From NCBI GenBank assembly GCA_028872645.1, contig JAPKDK010000191.1, positions 1 through 5,869 on the forward strand: DNA of 5,869 bases, written 5' to 3'. The notes beneath the pieces were generated by a model that worked only from the letters and a program-made list of their open reading frames with translations, was not told the DNA's origin and ran no database searches. The position numbers were made by a program, and so were the translations under genes. The stretch is from Verrucomicrobiota bacterium. Its GTDB lineage: Bacteria > Verrucomicrobiota > Verrucomicrobiia > Limisphaerales > UBA1100. Positions 1-5,366 of this stretch are shown here, one piece after another (the stretch's first letter is position 1; every line of letters starts with the position of its first letter).

Positions 1-426
1 CACGGCAGAGAAATTGAAGGTTCATTTAATCATCGAAATTTTTTTTTTAATGGCTACCGGATGACGCCAATGGAGATGAATGAGTTTGTGGATCATTTTG
101 ACAGTGAGTACGTGCAAGTGCATTTTGATACAGGTAACATTATGCTTTTTCAGTATCCTGAACATTGGATTCCGATTCTTGGAAAACGCATCAAGAACGT
201 GCACCTGAAGGAGTTTACAAAAAAAGGTACCGATCATTCACTGGAATCCTTCCGGCCGCTTCTGGATGGCACGACCAATTGGCCTGCTGTGATTGAGGCG
301 TTTGATGCTGTGAATTACCGCGGTTATCTCACCTTTGAGTATTTCCATCCCTACGCGCACTATCCGGAAGCGCTGATTCATCAAACCAGTGATTCGCTTG
401 ATCGTATGTTAGGCCGTAAGGTTTAG
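1..426 (+). CDS. Sugar-phosphate isomerase/epimerase, TIM-barrel (xylose isomerase-like), 3' part, apparent frameshift near 39-48
   Basis: This is the C-terminal part of an AP-endonuclease-2/xylose-isomerase-like TIM barrel, of the type annotated as hexulose-6-phosphate isomerase or L-xylulose-5-phosphate 3-epimerase. Such enzymes use a divalent metal to isomerise or epimerise sugar phosphates in the cytoplasm. Seen directly: the strand motif VHFDTGN (D at 127-129), NVHLKEF (H at 202-204) and LTFEYF (E at 337-339). These are the expected metal and substrate ligand positions; the C-terminus ends in TSDSLDRMLGRK. The 5' end lies outside the window. From 49 onward the coding frame is frame 1. 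Before the T run, however, frame 2 (positions 2-40) reads TAEKLKVHLIIEI, which fits the strand carrying the first ligand glutamate, while frame 1 gives unlike sequence. One extra T would join the two as EIFFFNGYRMTPMEM. The gene is therefore either frameshifted, mis-sequenced or slippage-dependent. The family is confident; the exact sugar substrate is unknown. Confidence 0.82.
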   Translation, partial: HGREIEGSFNHRNFFFNGYRMTPMEMNEFVDHFDSEYVQVHFDTGNIMLFQYPEHWIPILGKRIKNVHLKEFTKKGTDHSLESFRPLLDGTTNWPAVIEAFDAVNYRGYLTFEYFHPYAHYPEALIHQTSDSLDRMLGRKV

Positions 427-461
427 TTCGTTAACGGTCAGAAATAGTAACTTGGGTTTGG

Positions 462-800
462 TCAATTGACACTCTTGACTGTGAGCGGCCCATCAAAAAG
501 GGTGAGGCTCACCACTTCCGTGTGTGCCACGTGCGGGCCGTGGGCTTCGCCGCGGGGCGCGTAAAATAGCGTACCCGCGGTGTACACAGTGCCGCTTTCC
601 TCCCATTCGCCGCTCAGCACGTAGGCCGTCTCGTTGGCCGCGGGATGGATGTGCGCGGGGATGGTGGTGCCGGCATGGAATTTTCGCAAAACCGTCACGC
701 CGCCGGTGGTCTCATCCTTGCGCAGGATTTTTAATTCCACGCCTTCGTAAGGGCCCGTTTGCCAATCTGTTTCTTCTTCGTTGATGGTGAATGGGAACAT
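462..800 (-). CDS. Small single-domain cupin (ChrR-like cupin)
   Basis: A 112-residue cytoplasmic protein that is a single cupin beta-barrel. Both cupin motifs are complete. Motif 1 is G44-x5-H50-x-H52-x4-E57-x6-G64 (core AHIHPAANETAYVLSG). Motif 2 is G76-x5-P82-x-G84-x2-H87, in FYAPRGEAHGPHV. H50, H52, E57 and H87 should bind one metal ion. The pattern GGVTVLRKF before the barrel and EVVSLTLFDGPL after it resemble the ChrR/2,4'-dihydroxyacetophenone dioxygenase-type cupins, but the substrate cannot be read from sequence. I chose ATG at 800 because it gives a normal length. A TTG at 836 in the same frame would add 12 residues (TFPDLLTTFRA) and is possible. No Shine-Dalgarno motif precedes either start. 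The gene is convergent with the isomerase (35 bp between stop codons) and divergent from miaE. No partner gene suggests its role. Confidence 0.85.
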   Translation of the reverse strand: MFPFTINEEETDWQTGPYEGVELKILRKDETTGGVTVLRKFHAGTTIPAHIHPAANETAYVLSGEWEESGTVYTAGTLFYAPRGEAHGPHVAHTEVVSLTLFDGPLTVKSVN

Positions 801-849
801 GGCTCGGAATGTAGTGAGCAAATCTGGGAATGTCAAAACAGCTGTGGCT

Positions 850-878
850 TTGACTTTTCACCTTTCCTTTTTTACTTT
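850..878 (+). promoter_or_regulatory. Possible sigma70-type promoter for miaE
   Basis: TTGACT at 850-855 matches the -35 consensus at five of six bases. It is followed after exactly 17 bp by TACTTT (873-878), which matches -10 at three of six. The predicted transcript start is about 885-886, at the GTG chosen as the miaE start, so the message would be leaderless. This was read by eye only. Confidence 0.35.
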
Positions 879-885
879 GCACGCA

Positions 886-1458
886 GTGCATTTATGGCGT
901 GAACCCATCCCGGACGATTGGCTGCCCAAGGTGCTGGCTAATCTGGATGCGGTCTTGCTCGATCACTGCCACCTCGAGCGTAAAGCGGCGGCCAGCGCGC
1001 TGAGTCTGATGAAATATCCCGATCTGGCCACACGCGCCCGCGAGCTCAACGCCATTGCGCAGGAGGAATTGGAGCATTTCAATTTGCTGCTCGATTTGCT
1101 GGAGACGCGCGGCGTGCCCTTCGGTGTGCCGCATCCCAGCCCGTGGATTGGCGGACTCATGCGCTTCATCCGAAAAGGCCGGCGCGAACAGGTCATCGAC
1201 CATCTTATCGCGGCTTCGCTAATCGAAGGCCGCAGCTGTGAAAAATTCAAAATCCTTGCTCGAGCTCTGCGCGACACGGAGCCCCCGCTCGCTGAATTTT
1301 ATGCAAACCTCGTGGCCAGCGAAGGCAACCACTACGCAGGATTCTGGCTCATGGCCTGCAAAATTGACAACAAAGAAGCGCATCAGCGTTTGTACGCGTT
1401 TTTAGATTTGGATGCGGAGTTGATCTCGCAGTCACACGAGTTGCCGTTGTTGCATTAA
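886..1458 (+). CDS. miaE: tRNA-(ms2io6A)-hydroxylase MiaE
   Basis: MiaE is an oxygen-dependent di-iron enzyme that hydroxylates the isopentenyl side chain of ms2i6A37 in tRNAs reading U-starting codons. The predicted protein is a 190-residue ferritin-like four-helix bundle. Numbered from GTG 886, all di-iron ligands are visible: E31 in HLERKAA, E61-x-x-H64 in EELEHF, E114 in IEGRSCEKF and E146-x-x-H149 in SEGNHY. The sequence VLANLDAVLLDHCH is typical of the family N-terminus. The frame stays open upstream to TTG 781 and ATG 784. Those starts would add an unrelated 34-residue extension overlapping the cupin gene head to head, so I place the start near the family boundary. GTG 886 is best, TTG 877 is an alternative, and neither has a Shine-Dalgarno motif. 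A promoter-like sequence ends just before 886. The gene converges on tRNA-Leu, which is not its substrate. The family is near certain; the start is not. Confidence 0.92.
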   Translation: MHLWREPIPDDWLPKVLANLDAVLLDHCHLERKAAASALSLMKYPDLATRARELNAIAQEELEHFNLLLDLLETRGVPFGVPHPSPWIGGLMRFIRKGRREQVIDHLIAASLIEGRSCEKFKILARALRDTEPPLAEFYANLVASEGNHYAGFWLMACKIDNKEAHQRLYAFLDLDAELISQSHELPLLH

Positions 1459-1467
1459 AGAAAAAAA

Positions 1468-1552
1468 TGGTGCGCGAGAGAGGACTCGAACCTCCACCCC
1501 CGAAAGGACTACCACCTCAAGGTAGCGCGTCTACCAATTCCGCCACTCACGC
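1468..1552 (-). tRNA. tRNA-Leu (anticodon GAG), CCA encoded
   Basis: An 85-nt class II tRNA on the minus strand. The acceptor stem is GCGTGAG pairing with CTCGCGC (one G-U pair), followed by A and a genome-encoded CCA at 1470-1468. The D-arm has GGCGGAATTGGTAGAC. The anticodon stem-loop is CTACC-TTGAGGT-GGTAG, with GAG at 1518-1516. The variable arm is long, as expected for Leu, and the T-arm is GGAGG-TTCGAGT-CCTCT. The D-arm and anticodon arm closely match bacterial tRNA-Leu(GAG). Position 37 is G after G36, a TrmD (m1G37) context and not one for i6A/MiaE chemistry. Directly after CCA the minus strand has seven T, which may end transcription. The gene lies 9 bp from the miaE stop, in convergent orientation. 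Confidence 0.97.
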
Positions 1553-1560
1553 ACAGGGCG

Positions 1561-1591
1561 GATATATTGCCTTTCGGCGGGGCGAAGGCAA
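1561..1591 (-). promoter_or_regulatory. Possible tRNA-Leu promoter with inverted repeat
   Basis: On the minus strand TTGCCT (1591-1586) lies 19 bp before TATATC (1566-1561, four of six matches to -10). This would start the transcript a base or two before the tRNA 5' end at 1552. The same bases form an imperfect inverted repeat, TTGCC(T)TTCG / CGAAGGCAA, at 1567-1591. The spacing is slightly long and the call is weak. Confidence 0.25.
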
Positions 1592-1616
1592 GGGGATTCT
1601 GCGCGGCAGTGCGGGA

Positions 1617-1645
1617 TTGCTTCGCTGGTTCTATTGTCATAGGAT
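1617..1645 (+). promoter_or_regulatory. Possible promoter for the TPR gene cluster
   Basis: TTGCTT (1617-1622, three of six -35 matches), a 17-bp spacer and TAGGAT (1640-1645, four of six -10 matches) lie upstream of the TPR start at 1677. They would give a leader of about 25 nt. The region 1553-1676 holds no gene and must contain the start signals for both the tRNA and the TPR gene. The call is by eye and weak. Confidence 0.3.
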
Positions 1646-1676
1646 GTCGCTAGGAAAGGTGTTACATTTGTAATTC

Positions 1677-3029
1677 ATGCCGGAAAGGGATCATACAGCG
1701 GTGGGTGGGGAGGTGCGTCAACTCTGGGAAAAGGGCTATGACTGCGTCGAGAAAAAGAATTACGACTACGCGATGGAATTACTGTGCATGGCGTTGGAGC
1801 AGGATCCGTCGTTTTTCGAGTGCCGGATGGCGCTGCGGGCGGCGCAGATGAAAAAGCACGAGAATGCGGGTCGCCTCGCCAAGATGGCGGCAGTCGCGAC
1901 GACGGCGCATCATTTCGCGCAGGCGAAGCTGGCGTTGAGTAAGAAAAATAATTTCGGCGCGCTGGTGCACGCGGAGAAAATTCTGTGCGCGGATCCGGAG
2001 AATTCCTCAGGTCATCGGGTTATTATGGATGCGTCGAAGGCGCTGGATTATCCGCAAACGTTAATTTCCTCACTGCAATTACTCAAGCGGGTGAATCCGG
2101 AGGATAACAAGTTGACTCAGGAACTGGCTGATGCGTTGGAGATGTTGGGAGATTACGATCAGGCGGAGGAGGTGATGGCGCAGTTATCCCGTATGAATCC
2201 GGACGATATTTATCTTCAACAGGCCTATCGGGACACAGCGGCGAAGGCGACGATTTATCGCGGTGGCTATGAAAAGATGATGGAGGACGCCGAGGAGGAT
2301 GAGGAGGATGTGCCGAGTGGTTTCACTTCCGAAGATGTGCTGGAGGAGAAAATTTTTCATATGGAGGAGAAGCTGCAGGACGAGCCGGACAACCATAAAT
2401 TGGCGGTGGACATCGCGCGGCTCTATGTGGAGCGACAGGATTTCGAGCGGGCGTTTGAATATTTAGATTGGGTGGTGGAGAATAATCCGGTGGGCGATTC
2501 TGCCATGGACAAGGCCGTGGCGGAGGCGCACGAAGCACGGTTTGAGTTTCAGCTGCGCGTGCTGAATGCCGATGACCCGCACGAAGCCGCTGAGCACGCG
2601 CGGCTCATCGAGGAGCGCGATGTGTTTATGTTGGAGAATTGCCAGGAACGCGCTGACCGCTATCCCACAATGCTGGAGTTTCGGTTTGAACTTGGCGAAT
2701 GGCTCTTTCGCGCGGGCGATGTGAACGAGGCCATCCACGCCTTTCAACGCGCTCAAAACAGCCCGGGCCATCGGCTGCGCTCGCTGAGTTATCTTGGCCA
2801 ATGTTTTCTGCAACGCGGTATGCACGATATGGCGGTGAGTATGTTCGAAAAGGGCATACAGGAAAAATCCGCGATGGACGATCAAAAGAAGGAAATGGTT
2901 TATCACCTAGGCTGTGTTTACGAGGAGGTCGGCAAAATGGCGGAGGCGATGGAGCAGTTCAAAAGCATTTATGAAGTGGACATCAGTTATCGTGACGTGG
3001 CCACGAAGGTTGAGAGTGGTTATATGTAA
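1677..3029 (+). CDS. Tetratricopeptide-repeat protein, cytoplasmic, unknown role
   Basis: A 450-residue protein made mostly of TPR helix pairs, which normally act as a protein-protein interaction scaffold. Recognisable units are at about 12-48 (WEKGYDCVEKKNYDYAMELL), 137-180 (around LGDYDQAEEVMAQLSRMNP), 239-271 (ARLYVERQDFERAFEYLDWV), 333-363 (LGEWLFRAGDVNEAIHAFQR), 366-399 (YLGQCFLQRGMHDMAVSMFE) and 405-436 (LGCVYEEVGKMAEAMEQFKS). Residues 203-211 (EDAEEDEED) form an acidic linker separating the two TPR blocks. There is no signal peptide or membrane helix, so the protein is probably cytoplasmic. The N-terminal block, with ECRMALRAAQMKK, resembles a TPR protein I recall as widespread in Verrucomicrobia. 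ATG 1677 is the first in-frame start after a TAA at 1671-1673; AGGAAAGG at 1652-1659 is too far upstream to be a normal ribosome site. It is the first gene of a likely three-gene unit. The TPR call is firm; the partner is unknown. Confidence 0.9.
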   Translation: MPERDHTAVGGEVRQLWEKGYDCVEKKNYDYAMELLCMALEQDPSFFECRMALRAAQMKKHENAGRLAKMAAVATTAHHFAQAKLALSKKNNFGALVHAEKILCADPENSSGHRVIMDASKALDYPQTLISSLQLLKRVNPEDNKLTQELADALEMLGDYDQAEEVMAQLSRMNPDDIYLQQAYRDTAAKATIYRGGYEKMMEDAEEDEEDVPSGFTSEDVLEEKIFHMEEKLQDEPDNHKLAVDIARLYVERQDFERAFEYLDWVVENNPVGDSAMDKAVAEAHEARFEFQLRVLNADDPHEAAEHARLIEERDVFMLENCQERADRYPTMLEFRFELGEWLFRAGDVNEAIHAFQRAQNSPGHRLRSLSYLGQCFLQRGMHDMAVSMFEKGIQEKSAMDDQKKEMVYHLGCVYEEVGKMAEAMEQFKSIYEVDISYRDVATKVESGYM

Positions 3030-3037
3030 CCCGCTCA

Positions 3038-3066
3038 TTGACGCCTAAGGCATTTTGGGCTAGTTA
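3038..3066 (+). promoter_or_regulatory. Possible internal promoter before the small exported-protein gene
   Basis: TTGACG (3038-3043) matches -35 at five of six bases and is followed by 17 bp and TAGTTA (3061-3066). The -10 match is poor; AGTTAT at 18 bp spacing matches three of six. A start at about 3074 would fall 2 nt before ATG 3076. It sits in the 46-bp gap after the TPR gene, so it would supplement read-through transcription. Confidence 0.22.
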
Positions 3067-3075
3067 TTGGGCATC

Positions 3076-3621
3076 ATGAAATTCCTGATTCGTATAATTT
3101 TGGCCGCGCCGTTGTGGGCGGGTTTCAACGGGTTCGCAGCAGATGCCGCCAAGCCGGTGGTTTTCAAAGTCAGCGTGCAGTCCTTCACCGCGCCCGCAAA
3201 ATGGAAAAGCACCCCCACCGCCAGCCGAATGCGCGCGGCGCAATTCACTGTGCCGGGCAAGGCAAAGGCCGATGCGGCAGAGTGCGTGTTCTTTTATTTC
3301 GGGCCGGGAGAAGCCGGCGGCGCACAGGCAAATTTGAAGCGTTGGGTGCAGCAATTCGCGCGGGATCCCAAGCCGGCCATCAAGATGGAAGAAGCCAAGC
3401 ACGGCGAAACGCCGGTGGTATATTTGTTCGCCGAAGGCACGTTCATGAGCGGGCCGCCCTTTGGCGGGGCCAAGGTGCCCAAGAAAGATTATGGGATGAC
3501 GGCCGCCGTTTTAGGCACAAAGCCTGGTTATGTTTTTGTGAAAATGACTGGGCCCAAAGCCACCGTGGAAGCCGCCCAGGCGGATTTTAAAAAAATGATT
3601 GAGAGTGGGTTGAAGAAATAG
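3076..3621 (+). CDS. Small exported protein of unknown function
   Basis: A 181-residue protein with a clear Sec signal peptide. It has basic residues K2 and R6, a hydrophobic stretch at 7-17 and a likely cleavage site after A24 (A22-D23-A24). The mature part is a single small domain with SRMRAAQF (50-57), CVFFYFGPGEAGG (70-82), NLKRWVQQF (86-94) and a C-terminal GPKATVEAAQADFKKM (159-174). I recognise this pattern from conserved unnamed proteins of Planctomycetes and Verrucomicrobia: a charged amphipathic N-terminal half, a Gly/Pro loop, then a final helix after a TGPKATV turn. I know no function for it. One cysteine (C70) remains in the mature protein. ATG 3076 was preferred to an in-frame TTG at 3067 because it starts the signal peptide directly. 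There is no Shine-Dalgarno motif. The next gene begins 15 bp after its stop, so the two are probably co-transcribed. Confidence 0.85.
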   Translation: MKFLIRIILAAPLWAGFNGFAADAAKPVVFKVSVQSFTAPAKWKSTPTASRMRAAQFTVPGKAKADAAECVFFYFGPGEAGGAQANLKRWVQQFARDPKPAIKMEEAKHGETPVVYLFAEGTFMSGPPFGGAKVPKKDYGMTAAVLGTKPGYVFVKMTGPKATVEAAQADFKKMIESGLKK

Positions 3622-3636
3622 CCGTCTCATCTTCGC

Positions 3637-5310
3637 ATGGAAATTTTCACCAAACGCCTCGGATTGGGGCTGTCGGCCCTGATTTCCTGCTGCGCCTTGG
3701 CAGGCACAGTGACCACCAAGGACGGGCAGGGCTTTACGGGCTTGGTGCAGTTTGCCGATGCGGAGCACTTGAGCGTGGGGCCGCCGAAGGGACCGCGCAA
3801 ACTCATTGCGTTGAAGGATGTGTTGACGGCTACCTTTGATCCGCCGTTGAATCCGGATCAACTGTCACACGGCGCGCCGATGGCGGGGAAAGGGAGCGGG
3901 CTGTTGGCGGCGTATCACGACCGGCCAAATTTCAAAGGGCGCGTGATTTATCGGCTGGACGAAACGATTGATCATCAGTGGCGATCTGAAAATCCGGTCT
4001 TCGATTTGCCGCGCGATTATTTTTCCGTGCGTTGGAGTGGCGAATTGGAAGCGCCGGTGACGGGCGAATACACGTTCACGCTGCTGGCCAATGACGGTGG
4101 GAAATTGAAAGTGGGTTCGTTGGAAGTTGGCCGCATGGAGGCGCTGGCGGGGTTCCGCGAGCGGGGCAAGGTGACGCTGCAAGGCGGCAAGCGGGTTCCT
4201 TTTGTGTTTGAGTTTTTTGACAATTACGGCGAAGCCAGCGCGCGGATTCACTGGCAGGGGCCGGGTTTTCAAGCGGGGCCGATTCCTTCAAAGCAGTTGT
4301 ATCCCGCCGTGTCGGTGGCGCTCGCGCCGCGGGGCATTGCAGGGCAGCACGGGTTTTTGGGGTCGTATTATCAAAACCGATTTTTTTATGGAGACGCGGT
4401 GCTGGCGGTTGATCCAAAACTGGATTTCGCCGCGGTGAAACCGCCCAGTGAATTTGCCGATAGAAATTTCAGCGTGCGTTGGACGGGGCAACTCGAGCCG
4501 ATGCACACGGAGGAGTACACGTTCAAAGCAGAAACCGACGAGGGCGTACGCCTTTGGGTGGGCGGTCGCTTGGTGGTGAATCAACTTTCCAATCGCACCC
4601 TGCAAACCTTCACGGGCACCGCGCCGCTGGAACGCGGCAAGCGCTACAACATGCGGCTGGAATCGGTGCACCGGACCGGCGGCGGTCGGCTGAAGGCTGC
4701 GTGGGTTAGCAAATCCATGCGGGAAGCGGTGCTGGGCGGCAACGGGACATCCCCGTTTTTTCAGCCCCCCATCCCCGAGGCATTAGGCGGCAATGAGGTG
4801 GAAGAATCCAAGATGCTCGGTGTGTTTTCGTGGGGCGGCTCGCGGGTGGCCGCCGCCGTGGCTACGGCGGATGATTCGGCGGTGCGTTTTGAGGAGGGCA
4901 GTAATCCGGTAACGATCTCCACGGTAAACGTGGCGCGCATTGTGCTCACGCCAGTGCCGGAACGTTTCCGCGCGCGGTTGGCTGGAAAACGCAAAGGAGT
5001 GCTGCTACGCAATGGCGATTTTATTGAGGGCGAGTTGCAGGAATTGAAAACGGATTGGCTGACGATCAACTCGGTGCTCTTCGGCATTAAAGTGTACGGA
5101 CGCGGCGAAGTGATCGCGTTGGTGCTCGGCAAGATAGCCGACAAACCTGTGCGCAGCGCGAAGTACGAGGTGTGGTTGGAAAACGGGTCGCTGCTTTTTG
5201 CACGCCGTTTCAAATTGGAGAAGGGGAGTGTAGTCGTGGATGATCCAACGGTTGGCAAAGTGAGCATCCCGCTGGCGGAGTTGGAAGAGTTGCGCGCGGT
5301 GAAGCGGTAA
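3637..5310 (+). CDS. Exported protein with two PA14 domains flanked by repeated short beta modules
   Basis: A 557-residue exported protein. The N-terminus has K6-R7, a hydrophobic core at 8-16 and two possible processing sites: a signal peptidase I site after A22 (A20-L21-A22) or a lipobox L15-I16-S17-C18. Residues 23-67 form a short beta module (G-x-V-x-x-x-D-G ... LIALKDVLTATF). PA14 domain 1 spans about 88-222, with FSVRWSGELEAPVTGEYTF and HWQGPGF. PA14 domain 2 spans about 238-365, with FSVRWTGQLEPMHTEEYTF and GVRLWVGGRLVV. PA14 domains commonly bind carbohydrates. The usual DDG of the binding loop is NDG in domain 1 and DEG in domain 2, so calcium-dependent sugar binding is uncertain. 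Residues 390-556 hold three more stretches resembling the N-terminal module, at about 390-436, 453-497 and 508-553. It is the last gene of the cluster, followed by a strong terminator. A role in surface or periplasmic glycan binding is inference. Confidence 0.9.
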   Translation: MEIFTKRLGLGLSALISCCALAGTVTTKDGQGFTGLVQFADAEHLSVGPPKGPRKLIALKDVLTATFDPPLNPDQLSHGAPMAGKGSGLLAAYHDRPNFKGRVIYRLDETIDHQWRSENPVFDLPRDYFSVRWSGELEAPVTGEYTFTLLANDGGKLKVGSLEVGRMEALAGFRERGKVTLQGGKRVPFVFEFFDNYGEASARIHWQGPGFQAGPIPSKQLYPAVSVALAPRGIAGQHGFLGSYYQNRFFYGDAVLAVDPKLDFAAVKPPSEFADRNFSVRWTGQLEPMHTEEYTFKAETDEGVRLWVGGRLVVNQLSNRTLQTFTGTAPLERGKRYNMRLESVHRTGGGRLKAAWVSKSMREAVLGGNGTSPFFQPPIPEALGGNEVEESKMLGVFSWGGSRVAAAVATADDSAVRFEEGSNPVTISTVNVARIVLTPVPERFRARLAGKRKGVLLRNGDFIEGELQELKTDWLTINSVLFGIKVYGRGEVIALVLGKIADKPVRSAKYEVWLENGSLLFARRFKLEKGSVVVDDPTVGKVSIPLAELEELRAVKR

Positions 5311-5315
5311 ACAAA

Positions 5316-5341
5316 AAAGGCCGGGATTGCTCCCGGCCTTT
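5316..5341. terminator. Bidirectional intrinsic terminator
   Basis: A perfect 11-bp inverted repeat, AAAGGCCGGGA (5316-5326) / TCCCGGCCTTT (5331-5341), with a TTGC loop. On the minus strand it is followed by a run of T (complement of A5313-5318). On the plus strand it is followed by a T-rich stretch (5343-5368). It sits between the convergent PA14 and macroglobulin genes and can end both transcripts. Confidence 0.93.
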
Positions 5342-5366
5342 GGTTTGATTTTCTTTTTTATCCTTT

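Noticed and set aside
429..470. Short palindromes CGTTAACG (429-436) and GTCAATTGAC (461-470) between the isomerase and cupin genes
   Set aside because: Without loops or T-runs they are not terminators, and perfect palindromes of 8-10 bp are not enough to claim an operator; the second overlaps the cupin stop codon.
781..885. N-terminal extension of MiaE from TTG 781 / ATG 784
   Set aside because: The extension does not resemble MiaE, overlaps the cupin 5' end head to head, and the family N-terminus fits a start near 886.
1467..1673. Plus-strand ORF of 68 codons across the tRNA region
   Set aside because: It is antisense to a complete tRNA-Leu and its peptide is the usual artefact of translating a tRNA complement.
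2463..2906. 147-codon minus-strand ORF inside the TPR gene
   Set aside because: It lies opposite clear TPR coding sequence, has no recognisable domain, and is a shadow of the high third-position GC in the real gene.
3114..3590. 158-codon plus-strand ORF in another frame of the small exported-protein gene
   Set aside because: Arg- and Gly-rich low-quality sequence; the other frame has a signal peptide, conserved motifs and the proper stop before the next gene.
4761..5267. 168-codon minus-strand ORF opposite the PA14 protein C-terminus
   Set aside because: Ser/Thr/Pro-rich composition without motifs; the plus strand continues a structured protein through to the terminator.
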